DNA of 64,000 nucleotides from UBA10646 sp003456175. Lineage in GTDB: Bacteria; Bacteroidota; Bacteroidia; Chitinophagales; Chitinophagaceae. Each line of letters starts with the position of its first letter. Position 1 is the first letter of the stretch. Under the pieces are notes generated by a model that did not search any database, was not told the DNA's origin, and was given only the letters and a program-made list of their open reading frames with translations. Location: NCBI GenBank assembly GCA_031976225.1, contig DALYLQ010000001.1, positions 124,001-188,000 of the forward strand. Reading direction: 5' to 3'. Positions 51,483 through 59,334 of this stretch are shown here, piece after piece. A program made the translations under genes and the position numbers.

Positions 51483-52571
51483 CTATTCGAAAGGTACTTT
51501 TGATACTTTGGCTTTTACCGGTTGGTTACGGATGCTAATAAATATTTCGCTATCAATAGCGCTGTAAGCACTTGCTACATAGCCCAAGCCTATGGCCTTG
51601 CCCAAACTAGGCGATTGTGTGCCGCTGGTTACAATACCAATGTTTTCGCCGGCAGCATTTTGAATGATATAATCGTGACGCGGAATGCCACGGTCTACCA
51701 TTTCAAAACCCACTAGCTTGCGTTGTACGCCTTGCTCCTTCACTTGTGCAATGATACTTTTAGCGGTGAATTCAGGCTTGCTGAGTTTGGTAATCCAACC
51801 AAGGCCTGCTTCGAGCGGGTTCGTGCTATCGTTGATATCATTGCCGTACAGACAATAGCCCATTTCTAGGCGTAGTGTATCGCGGGCACCTAAACCAATA
51901 GGCTTTAAACCTTGCGGTGTACCTACTTCGAAAATGGCGTTCCAAATTTTTTCTGCGGCACCATCGGCAGCATCAAAATAAATTTCTACACCGCCTGCAC
52001 CTGTGTAACCGGTAGCGCTAATCAATACATTTTCAACACCAGCAAAAGTGCCTTTCACAAATGTGTAGTACTTTAAATTCATGATATCGAGCTCGGTGAG
52101 CTGCTGCAATATTTTGGTAGCGTTAGGGCCTTGTACGGCTAGCAAAGCAGTTTTATCGCTGATATTATGCATTTCTACCTGTTGGGTATTGTGTTGCATA
52201 ATCCAGTTCCAATCTTTCTCAATATTGCTGGCGTTCACCACTAACATGTACACTTTATTTTCTTCGATGCAGTACACTAAAAGATCATCTACAATGCCGC
52301 CCTCGTTATTGGGTAAGCAACTGTATTGGGCTTTTCCGGCAGTGAGCTTGCTGGCATCGTTGCTGGTAACACGCTGTATTAAATCGAGTGCATGCTCGCC
52401 TTTTAAAATAAATTCGCCCATGTGGCTTACATCGAACACGCCAGCGTTGTTACGAACCGTTGCATGTTCATCGTTAATGCCTGTATAGCTGATAGGCATG
52501 TTGTAGCCTGCAAAAGGGGCCATTTTAGCCCCTAAGGCAATATGAAAAGAGGTGAATGGAGTTGACTTCAT
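51483..52571 (-). CDS. gcvT: Aminomethyltransferase (glycine cleavage T protein)
   Basis: Tetrahydrofolate-dependent T protein of the glycine cleavage system: releases ammonia and forms 5,10-methylene-THF from the aminomethyl-lipoyl H protein. The 362-aa protein begins TPFTSFHIALGAKMAPFAGYNMPISY, with GVFDVSHMGEF, YSCLPNNEGGIVDDLLVYC containing the catalytic Asp, TGYTGAGGVEIYF and RDTLRLEMGYCLYGND, all as in GcvT. Full length. The other gcv genes are not in the window. Confidence 0.96.
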   Translation of the reverse strand: MKSTPFTSFHIALGAKMAPFAGYNMPISYTGINDEHATVRNNAGVFDVSHMGEFILKGEHALDLIQRVTSNDASKLTAGKAQYSCLPNNEGGIVDDLLVYCIEENKVYMLVVNASNIEKDWNWIMQHNTQQVEMHNISDKTALLAVQGPNATKILQQLTELDIMNLKYYTFVKGTFAGVENVLISATGYTGAGGVEIYFDAADGAAEKIWNAIFEVGTPQGLKPIGLGARDTLRLEMGYCLYGNDINDSTNPLEAGLGWITKLSKPEFTAKSIIAQVKEQGVQRKLVGFEMVDRGIPRHDYIIQNAAGENIGIVTSGTQSPSLGKAIGLGYVASAYSAIDSEIFISIRNQPVKAKVSKVPFE

Positions 52572-52610
52572 ATGACAAGTTGAAAAGTATTAATGGAGTT
52601 GAACAAGCGA

Positions 52611-53261
52611 TTAACCAGGTATACGACTGATGTATTTTTCGAGTTGTTTTATTTGATCTACCACTTGTTTTTGTTTGGGGTTACAAGCCTTTGCCTTACG
52701 GTAAAAGTCTTTCGCGGCTCTGAACTCACGCTTATTCATGAATATTTGAACCATACCAAGGTAGGCCACTGCTTCGCTTTCTTTATCAGGAATGCCAGAA
52801 CGCAAGGCTGCTCTGATATTGCTTTCGGCGGCTTTGAAATCGCCACGTTGCATGGCCATCATACCAATTTGAAGCTTGTTAGCACCTTCGGCTTCTGGTA
52901 CGGGAGCACGTAACTCGTTGCTTTTCTTTAAGTGGGCTTCGGCACTGGTATAGTCTTGCTTCATCATAGCAAGGTTGCCTTTGAGTGTGTAATAGGTACT
53001 ACGAATAGGTTTGATAAGCAAGTTGGGGAACCAAATACTGTTTAATATTTTTTCTACCGCTTCAACATCGCCACGCTCCATGGGGCCTTGTACCAAGCGT
53101 AACGGACCAATTAAAAAGTGTGATACAACAGCAACAATAGCACCAAAATACAAGATAAAAGCCGGCCAAAAGCCGCTGGTAATATTCACGAAAATGGCCA
53201 ATGCCAAAGTAAAAACACCTACCGCCAAACGGTACTTGATAAGCCAATTATACAACTTCAT
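52611..53261 (-). CDS. Membrane-anchored TPR-repeat protein
   Basis: A 216-aa protein. Two hydrophobic helices at the N-terminus (about residues 10-32 and 34-56) anchor it in the inner membrane; the rest has at least three TPR-like helix pairs (TYYTLKGNLAMMKQDYTSAEAHLKKS, NKLQIGMMAMQRGDFKAAESNI, AVAYLGMVQIFMNKREFRAAKDFY). TPR units mediate protein contacts. Partner unknown. Hairpin copy at 52693 encodes FYRKA in the last TPR helix. The gene lies 40 bp upstream of gcvT, same strand. Confidence 0.75.
   Translation of the reverse strand: MKLYNWLIKYRLAVGVFTLALAIFVNITSGFWPAFILYFGAIVAVVSHFLIGPLRLVQGPMERGDVEAVEKILNSIWFPNLLIKPIRSTYYTLKGNLAMMKQDYTSAEAHLKKSNELRAPVPEAEGANKLQIGMMAMQRGDFKAAESNIRAALRSGIPDKESEAVAYLGMVQIFMNKREFRAAKDFYRKAKACNPKQKQVVDQIKQLEKYISRIPG
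52693..52707 (-). repeat. Iterated hairpin element (outer pair broken)
   Basis: GCCTTACGGTAAAAG in the TPR protein gene, read FYRKA. Confidence 0.88.
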
Positions 53262-53304
53262 GTAACATCAATTAGGTGGCAAATATAGGCGGCAAGCTGC
53301 ATTC

Positions 53305-53725
53305 TTATGGGGCATCGTTGATTTCCCACCAGTAGCCATCGGGATCTTGCAGATAAATTTGATGCACGCCATCGGGGCGGGTGGTGATTTGTTGTGGCTT
53401 ACCGAGCCAATCTTCAAATGGAATGTTATGTTGTTTAAGGTTGCTGATAAAGGCATTCATATCGCGGATGCGAAGGCAAATATGTTGGTGCTTTACAGGT
53501 GGTGTAAAAGGTGCTGATAATGCTATAATGTGAAGTTGCACATTTGCCGTAAGGCGATACCATGTATGCTTACCATCGTTAAAAGGATTGGCAATAGTAT
53601 CAAGTTGAAGCACCTTGCGGTAAAAGTGATTGGCTNNNNNNNNNNATGGCAATATGCTCTACTTGCTGTGCAGTTGCGGTATTCAAATGGTATAAGAGTA
53701 TTGTAAATAATAAATAGCAGCGCAT
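53305..53725 (-). CDS. Secreted VOC/glyoxalase-like protein, interrupted by an assembly gap
   Basis: The 3' part (about 110 aa) has the VOC pattern ANHFYRKVLQLDT, HQHICLRIRDMNAFI, and ends with LQDPDGYWWEI, whose Glu is the last metal ligand. Reading past the gap, the same strand begins at an ATG at 53725 with MRCYLLFTILLYHLNTATAQ, a signal peptide, then QVEHIAI, the usual first VOC strand. I therefore join both parts as one exported VOC protein of about 140 aa; the true gap length must differ from 10 modulo 3. Two hairpin copies in opposite orientation lie in it (53541, 53612). Confidence 0.75.
53541..53555 (+). repeat. Iterated hairpin element (GCC-GTAA-GGC)
   Basis: CATTTGCCGTAAGGC in the VOC gene, read LTANV. 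Confidence 0.92.
53612..53626 (-). repeat. Iterated hairpin element (ACC-GCAA-GGT)
   Basis: ACCTTGCGGTAAAAG in the VOC gene, read FYRKV; 9 bp from an assembly gap. Confidence 0.88.
53636..53645. other. Assembly gap (10 N) inside the VOC gene
   Basis: Ten N directly beside a hairpin copy (53612-53626). Confidence 0.97.
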
Positions 53726-53810
53726 ATGAAAAATTTGTAGGAAGCTAGCGTAATTGTTGTGAGTATCAAAATGGCGAACCCTTATTTTTGCGCCACCGCA
53801 AGCGTGGTAT

Positions 53811-53882
53811 GGTCCCGTAGTTCAATGGATAGAATAAGAGTTTCCTAAACTCCAGATACAGGTTCGATTCCTGTCGGGACTA
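53811..53882 (+). tRNA. tRNA-Arg, anticodon CCU
   Basis: Cloverleaf fits: acceptor GGTCCCG/CGGGACT with a first G-T pair, D arm GTTC/GAAT, anticodon stem GAGT/ACTC with loop TTCCTAA (anticodon CCT), T arm ACAGG-TTCGATT-CCTGT, discriminator A. CCA is not encoded. A T7 run from 53884 probably terminates transcription. It reads AGG codons. The intergenic DNA on both sides shows no integrase or direct repeat. Confidence 0.95.
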
Positions 53883-53904
53883 CTTTTTTTCACTGGATGC
53901 CTTG

Positions 53905-54570
53905 TTACTCCCCAACATATGGGTCGCTTATTTTCTTTGCTTGATAGCTAATATTCGAAAATTCAACGCGGCATCGCTTGCCGGTAGGCGATTGGGCTAA
54001 AAACCCAACTTTTAGGGGCTTGCTATGGTTAAATTGCAAATGCCTAATGAGCAGCCATTTTTTGCCATCAACAGAAGCGTACAAGGTGATAACATTATCA
54101 GATTTGGCTAGTTTATAAAATACCTTGTTGCCGGCAATCGCAATTGAATTACAATCGTCGGAAATATTGTTGGTTACAACACTTGCCACTCGCTTGGTGC
54201 CTGTATAATCTTTCTCAAAACAAAACTTAATCCAATGCAAGCTGTCTTCTATTAATACAATAGCACCACCATCCCACTTATGGGTAAAAGTGTGTTGTAT
54301 TGCTGTGGTGAGCACAAAATTAGGTGCAGGTTCAAATAATAGTTTGGGTGCATTGTCTGTATTGTAAGTAACGTTAGGGTCTCTGAACATATCGGTTTTT
54401 TCACCTGCAACAATGACTAATTTATTACCAACGATAGCAAAGCTATCGGGTTGATTATACCATGATAGTGGTGCAGGGATAGTTTTGATTTTAAAACTAG
54501 GCGTGTTTTGTGCTTTAGCTGCAAAGGCTGCAAACAAGCTTATTAATACTAGGATGTATAACCGAAACAT
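53905..54570 (-). CDS. Secreted DUF1349 (beta-sandwich, concanavalin-like) protein
   Basis: From the ATG at 54570 a signal peptide (MFRLYILVLISLFAAFAAKAQ) precedes about 200 residues that match DUF1349: PAPLSWYNQPDSFAIVGNKLVIVAGEKTD, IQHTFTHKWDGGAIVLIEDSLHWIKFCFE, and VGFLAQSPTGKRCRVEFSNI. Such domains have a lectin-like jelly roll and accompany glycosidases. Probably a carbohydrate-binding or accessory protein. It is leftward and divergent from the glycan cluster that follows. Confidence 0.75.
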   Translation of the reverse strand: MFRLYILVLISLFAAFAAKAQNTPSFKIKTIPAPLSWYNQPDSFAIVGNKLVIVAGEKTDMFRDPNVTYNTDNAPKLLFEPAPNFVLTTAIQHTFTHKWDGGAIVLIEDSLHWIKFCFEKDYTGTKRVASVVTNNISDDCNSIAIAGNKVFYKLAKSDNVITLYASVDGKKWLLIRHLQFNHSKPLKVGFLAQSPTGKRCRVEFSNISYQAKKISDPYVGE

Positions 54571-54762
54571 AATAATTGGTTGGGAATAATGAATAATTGT
54601 ACTATCAGCAAAATATTGAATTAATGCTACAGTAGGTAATGATAGGGGCAACTGTTTCAATTCTCGTGGCTGTATTGCTCATACTAGTATATGGTTTATT
54701 CGCGTGTGTAGGGTGGTTATATCTTAGAGTGATTAATGTTTTTCTCATTTAAATAGACAAAG

Positions 54763-55983
54763 ATGCACGCTTGCCTTCGCCATATGATTGTGGCTTGTTC
54801 TGTAGCATTTTTCTTCAGTTGGAAAAAAGATAACAATACGCCGGGTACTGGTCAGAATAACACTGGTGGTACAGGAACCGGTGGTACGCAGCAAGGAAAC
54901 TATTCTTTGCAAAAGCTTACACTTTCTACTGGTGAAAGAGTGGTATCGCCTTGGGTAGAGTTGGCGCCAGACAGTGTGTATACATCGCTTAACATTGGTT
55001 CTAGTTTATTTAGACCAATGCCTACTGGTTTTGAAGATAGAGTGGTATCGTTTTATTTACCGCAAGGTTATATGGTAACATTCGCTTCTAACTTTGATGG
55101 TACAGGCGAAACAGCAACTTTTGTTGCTGTAACTAGTGCTATTAAAGCGAACTTACCTAGTCGATTGAGAAATAATATTTCTTATGTTAGGTATATCAGA
55201 TTTAATAATCCTGAAAAGAAGGGTACTTGTTCTGTAAGTGATTCGGCTGTATTAGCATTTGGAGCACAGTGGCATTATACATGGGGTATTAATAAACAAT
55301 CGTTCCCAAACCAACAGTTTGTACCAATGACATGGGGTAAGGGTACTTGCACCGATACTGATGCCAGAACTTTGATTGAACGTAGTGATGTAGATCATTT
55401 ATTATCTTTTAACGAGCCAGATCATGCATCGCAGTCGAATGTTCCCGTTGATACTGCTGTACAACGTTTCAAAATCATGCAAAAAACAGGCTTGCGTTAT
55501 GTTTCGCCAGTTGTAACACAAGATGAAGCTTTTGGTACAGGTAAGTGGCTCACAGAATTTATGACCAAAGCACAAGCTCAAAAACTAAGAGTAAATGCAA
55601 TTGCTGTGCATTGGTACGATTGGGGTAATCAAACCAATAACGCTGCTACCGATTCATTAACAGCCGAACGCGTGTTTTCAAGATTTGTAACTTACATAGA
55701 GCGTGTTCGTGCAGCGTATCCTGGCTATCCTATTTGGGTAACCGAGTATAATGCTAATATTAACCGTAGCTCAGAAACGATACATCGTTATTTCATGAAG
55801 TTATCTACAGATTGGATGAATACGATATCATATATAGAACGATATTCATACTTTTTCCCGCCAACAGTACCAGGTGTGAATAGTAATAATACACTCACAA
55901 ATGTTGGTGCTTATTGGAAATCGCTTACATCGCCCAAAGCATTTACATCAAACATTGTTTTAGATGCCACGATAGTACCTTAA
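54763..55983 (+). CDS. GH128-like beta-1,3-glucanase
   Basis: A 406-aa Asl1-like glycosyl hydrolase (GH128), an endo-beta-1,3-glucanase family. The catalytic part covers residues about 165-405: WHYTWGINKQ, HLLSFNEPDHASQS with the acid/base Glu, VNAIAVHWYDWG, and IWVTEYNANI with the nucleophile Glu. Before it is a beta-rich domain (RVVSPWVELAPDSVYTSL). The N-terminus has a hydrophobic stretch ending FFFSWKKDNNTPG where related lipoproteins have S-C-K-K; a TGG codon replaces the expected Cys, so lipidation is probably lost. Hairpin copy at 55054 (YLPQG). Confidence 0.8.
   Translation: MHACLRHMIVACSVAFFFSWKKDNNTPGTGQNNTGGTGTGGTQQGNYSLQKLTLSTGERVVSPWVELAPDSVYTSLNIGSSLFRPMPTGFEDRVVSFYLPQGYMVTFASNFDGTGETATFVAVTSAIKANLPSRLRNNISYVRYIRFNNPEKKGTCSVSDSAVLAFGAQWHYTWGINKQSFPNQQFVPMTWGKGTCTDTDARTLIERSDVDHLLSFNEPDHASQSNVPVDTAVQRFKIMQKTGLRYVSPVVTQDEAFGTGKWLTEFMTKAQAQKLRVNAIAVHWYDWGNQTNNAATDSLTAERVFSRFVTYIERVRAAYPGYPIWVTEYNANINRSSETIHRYFMKLSTDWMNTISYIERYSYFFPPTVPGVNSNNTLTNVGAYWKSLTSPKAFTSNIVLDATIVP
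55054..55068 (+). repeat. Iterated hairpin element (ACC-GCAA-GGT)
   Basis: TATTTACCGCAAGGT in the GH128 gene, read YLPQG; GCAA avoids a stop. Confidence 0.9.
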
Positions 55984-56014
55984 TAATTGTAGTAGTTTAG
56001 TTTTCAATCGTCAC

Positions 56015-56065
56015 AAAAGGCTGTAGGCAAGTATTTACTTACGTAAATGGTTCTACGGCCTTTTT
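56015..56065 (+). terminator. Terminator whose loop contains a short hairpin element
   Basis: Stem AAAAGGCTGTAG / CTACGGCCTTTT (one G-T pair), 56015-56026 with 56053-56064, then T. The loop contains the shortened element ACTTACGTAAATG (56037-56049). Confidence 0.7.
56037..56049 (-). repeat. Shortened element (AC-GTAA-GT)
   Basis: ACTTACGTAAATG in the loop of the terminator at 56015. Confidence 0.6.
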
Positions 56066-56084
56066 ATATACCCAACAACATCAT

Positions 56085-56101
56085 CATTTGCCTGTAAAGG
56101 C
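56085..56101 (+). repeat. Extended element (GCCT-GTAA-AGGC)
   Basis: CATTTGCCTGTAAAGGC, intergenic, 15 bp before the sialate O-acetylesterase ATG. Confidence 0.6.
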
Positions 56102-56115
56102 GCCATACATACAAC

Positions 56116-57513
56116 ATGAAAAAGATAGCTACTTTGTACGCGTTGCTATTGTTGCATTTGGTTGCAACAGCACAACTACAACTGCCCTCATTTTTTAGTG
56201 ATCATATGATATTACAACAGCAACAAAAAGTTGCTGTTTGGGGAAGTGATCGGCCCAATACTACGGTAGCAGTTACCTGCTCTTGGGGTGCTAAGGCAAC
56301 TACGGTAACAGATGCCAACGGCAGATGGAAAGTACGGGTGGCAACACCCCAAGCAGGCGGACCGTATTATTTGGAAATAAAAGGTTCAAATACCATACAG
56401 TTGCAAGATGTACTGATTGGAGAGGTGTGGTTGTGCTCTGGTCAATCGAACATGGAAATGCCGATGAAAGGTTGGGCGAATCAACCTATTGAAGGCGGAA
56501 AAGAAGCTATTCTCAATTCGGCTAATAATGCAATTCGTTTTTTCAATGCAACGAAAACCAGTGCCATAACACCACAATACGATGTAAAAGGGAAATGGCA
56601 AATAGCCGATTCAACCACTACGGGTAATGCAAGTGCTACTGCTTATTTTTTTGCTAGAAAACTGCAATCTATTTTAAAAGTACCCGTAGGTATCTTACAT
56701 ACATCGTGGGGGGCATCCACCATTGAAAGTTGGATGGACGCCGCAGCATTGCAAGCTGTAAAGCCTAACTTACCTATGCCACAGGAATTGCCTAGTAAAG
56801 ACCCAAACAGAACACCTACCATTATGTACAATGCAATGTTACATCCTTTTGTGGGTTACGGTATTAAAGGGTTTGCATGGTATCAGGGAGAAGCTAATAG
56901 GGCAAATGCTAATGAGTATCAGGCTTTGTTTTCAACCATGATTAGCACTTGGCGTATGCAGTGGGGTATGGGTAAGTTGCCATTTTATTTTGTACAAATT
57001 GCACCCTTTGGGTATAAAGATTTGAACGCTGGCTACTTGCGTGAAGCCCAGCAACAAACTATGTTAACAGTGCCTAACACGGGAATGGTTGTAACATTAG
57101 ATGTGGGAGAGCAAGCAAGTATTCACCCGCGAAAAAAGCAACAGGTAGGCGAACGTTTGGCAGCGTGGGCTTTAGCCGAAACCTATCATCAACAAGATGT
57201 GAATGCTAAAAGTCCGCTCTATAAGAAAGCAATTTTTCAAAAAAACGGCACTGTAGTTGTACAGTTTAAGAACGTTGGTGCTGGGTTAAAAATGCAAGAA
57301 CAAAGCATAACAGGTTTTGAAATAGCTGGTGAAGATCAAAAGTTTTATCCTGCAATTGCTACAGTAGATGCCAAGCATAACAAAGTGAAGGTTTGGAGTG
57401 AGCAGGTAAAAACACCTGTTGCTGTGCGTTATTGTTTTCAGAATTGGTGTGAAGGAACGCTCTTTTCAATAGACGGTATACCCGCTGCACCTTTTAGAAC
57501 AGATGCATGGTAA
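56116..57513 (+). CDS. Sialate O-acetylesterase-like SGNH esterase
   Basis: Secreted esterase (465 aa) related to sialate 9-O-acetylesterase; removes O-acetyl groups from glycans. Signal peptide MKKIATLYALLLLHLVATAQ, then LPSFFSDHMILQQQQKVAVWG and an N-terminal beta domain. The SGNH core has VWLCSGQSNMEMP with catalytic Ser111, GASTIESWMD, GFAWYQGEANRANANEY and the Asp/His region ASIHPRKKQQVGERLA. Full length. It follows the GH128 gene and precedes a beta-helix gene in the same direction, so it probably deacetylates the same polysaccharide. Confidence 0.9.
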   Translation: MKKIATLYALLLLHLVATAQLQLPSFFSDHMILQQQQKVAVWGSDRPNTTVAVTCSWGAKATTVTDANGRWKVRVATPQAGGPYYLEIKGSNTIQLQDVLIGEVWLCSGQSNMEMPMKGWANQPIEGGKEAILNSANNAIRFFNATKTSAITPQYDVKGKWQIADSTTTGNASATAYFFARKLQSILKVPVGILHTSWGASTIESWMDAAALQAVKPNLPMPQELPSKDPNRTPTIMYNAMLHPFVGYGIKGFAWYQGEANRANANEYQALFSTMISTWRMQWGMGKLPFYFVQIAPFGYKDLNAGYLREAQQQTMLTVPNTGMVVTLDVGEQASIHPRKKQQVGERLAAWALAETYHQQDVNAKSPLYKKAIFQKNGTVVVQFKNVGAGLKMQEQSITGFEIAGEDQKFYPAIATVDAKHNKVKVWSEQVKTPVAVRYCFQNWCEGTLFSIDGIPAAPFRTDAW

Positions 57514-57657
57514 GTCATCTGTAAATGGCTATTGACATTGAGATATTTAGCCCCCATATTTGGTATGTGAGTAACTATGAAGCATCTGCTTACATACTAC
57601 TTTTAATAATCATTTATATCTACTAACGGTTGCATCAACAAGTTACTGCTAATCAAC

Positions 57658-59328
57658 ATGCTATATGAACAAATAAATATCAGAAAATCATTTCTTATAG
57701 CGATAGTTGTATTGTGCAATACGATATACACTTACGCAAATACATATTACATCAATAGCAATGCTGGCAACGATAACAATAACGGTACATCAAAAGCTAC
57801 GCCTTGGAAAAGTTTAGGTGCATTAAAGTACATTAGTTTAGTACCAGGCGACTCTGTTTTGCTTGCAAAAGGTCAGCAGTTTGATGGCACTATTCAATTA
57901 GAAAATATACATGGCCTTACGGTAAAAAAAATATACATCGGTGGTTACGCCGCCGATCGTAGTACTGCTAAGCCTAAACTCGATGCTGGTAATTTTTTAT
58001 ATGGTATTTATCTGAAAAATTGTAGTAACATTATTGTTGAGTCTATTGAAATAACGGCTGTACAACCAATACTAGATAGTGCAATTTTGAAAACGATACC
58101 TATGCGTTGTGGGGTATTGGTAGAACTAACAGAAGAAAAGCAGTTAGCAGCAATTGAACTCAAGCATCTTTCCGTGCACGATGTGTATTTAATGCCTAAA
58201 GGATATGTACGTACTGCTGCAGAAACCAAAACTGCTAATGGTACACAAGGTTATGGCTGGGGTATTAGAGTTATTAACAGCGCCAAAGCTGGGAAGCTAT
58301 CTTACATTAATGTAGAAAATAATGAGATATACAATGTAAGTCATACCGGATTAAAATTCACGGCTCCAATACATGGTATACAGTATGTGATTGTTAAAGA
58401 CAATATTGTGCATCATACAGGAGGGCCAGGTATTCAAATGTCTGGTGTAGATGATGCTCATGTACATCATAACAAAGTAAGTTATTCAGGTGCTACCAAC
58501 GATTCACGTAATTGGGCGAGAGGTAGTGGTATGTGGACTTGGAGTTGCAATAACATTCTAGTTGAGTATAATAATTTTGAGCATGCGAATGGTCCAGGCG
58601 ATTCTGCAGGTGTACATATTGATTATAATTGTAAAGATGTAGTTATTCAATACAACTTTAGTGCTAATAATGCTGGAGGCTTTTGCGAAATCTTAGGAAA
58701 TAACTATAACTGTGCATATCGATACAACGTGAGTATCAATGATGGGTATCGTGTAAAAGGGGTTAATGGTGCATTTCAAGAAGGGAAAGTTTTCTGGCTG
58801 AGTGGTTATGTTGGTAATGGTAAAAAGAATACAGGACCATTTAATAGTTATTTCTATAATAATACCATTTACGTAAGTGCCAACATTGTACCCAAAATTT
58901 CTATTAGTAGTTCAGCTTCAGGTGTGTTCATTGCGAATAATCTGTTTTATTTTGAACAGGATGCACAGTTGGTGGCAGGAGATCAGAAAAAGCTGGAAAT
59001 AGATTCCACACAGATACCGAATGTATTCTTTAAAAACAATATGTACTTGAATGCTAGCAACTGGCCAGCTAATGCACCGTTTCAAGATCAATTCCCCATT
59101 TTTGGCAATCCTCGATTTCATTCGAATACACCTGAAACCATTAAAGATCTATTACCTGGCAATATTGCTATGATGAAAGACAAAGGGATTGATATTAAGA
59201 AGATTGCTAACGATACTATCGGTATAAAAATTGGATTGCAAGTGGAGAAAGATATTTTAGGTAATCAGATAGTAGGTCGCCCTGATATCGGTGCTATTGA
59301 GCTTTCAAGTCAACCATCAAGAAAATGA
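57658..59328 (+). CDS. Secreted right-handed parallel beta-helix protein
   Basis: A 556-aa exported protein: signal ending CNTIYTYAN, then YYINSNAGNDNNNGTSKATPWKSLGAL, the usual start of pectate-lyase-like beta-helix enzymes. Repeated coils follow: IHGLTVKKIYIGG, NCSNIIVESIEITA, ENNEIYNVSHTGLKF, VKDNIVHHTGGPGIQMSG, HVHHNKVSYSG, NILVEYNNFEHANG, and DVVIQYNFSANNAGGF. It may be a polysaccharide lyase or hydrolase; no catalytic residues can be named with certainty. 6 bp upstream of the first sulfatase gene, so likely one operon. Hairpin copy at 57914 (LTVKK). Confidence 0.82.
   Translation: MLYEQINIRKSFLIAIVVLCNTIYTYANTYYINSNAGNDNNNGTSKATPWKSLGALKYISLVPGDSVLLAKGQQFDGTIQLENIHGLTVKKIYIGGYAADRSTAKPKLDAGNFLYGIYLKNCSNIIVESIEITAVQPILDSAILKTIPMRCGVLVELTEEKQLAAIELKHLSVHDVYLMPKGYVRTAAETKTANGTQGYGWGIRVINSAKAGKLSYINVENNEIYNVSHTGLKFTAPIHGIQYVIVKDNIVHHTGGPGIQMSGVDDAHVHHNKVSYSGATNDSRNWARGSGMWTWSCNNILVEYNNFEHANGPGDSAGVHIDYNCKDVVIQYNFSANNAGGFCEILGNNYNCAYRYNVSINDGYRVKGVNGAFQEGKVFWLSGYVGNGKKNTGPFNSYFYNNTIYVSANIVPKISISSSASGVFIANNLFYFEQDAQLVAGDQKKLEIDSTQIPNVFFKNNMYLNASNWPANAPFQDQFPIFGNPRFHSNTPETIKDLLPGNIAMMKDKGIDIKKIANDTIGIKIGLQVEKDILGNQIVGRPDIGAIELSSQPSRK
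57914..57928 (-). repeat. Iterated hairpin element (outer pair broken)
   Basis: GCCTTACGGTAAAAA in the beta-helix gene, read LTVKK. Next canonical copy is 6 kb away. Confidence 0.85.
58866..58879 (+). repeat. Shortened element (AC-GTAA-GT)
   Basis: CATTTACGTAAGTG in the beta-helix gene, read IYVSA. Confidence 0.55.
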
Positions 59329-59334
59329 TTTTAA

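Noticed and set aside
51909..51918. ACCTTGCGGT in gcvT as an element copy
   Set aside because: The 10-base core matches, but the conserved TTT lead is absent and it encodes the conserved GTPQGLKP of GcvT.
53726..54570. Integrative element at tRNA-Arg
   Set aside because: No integrase, no repeated tRNA 3' end and no mobility genes are visible in the following 10 kb.
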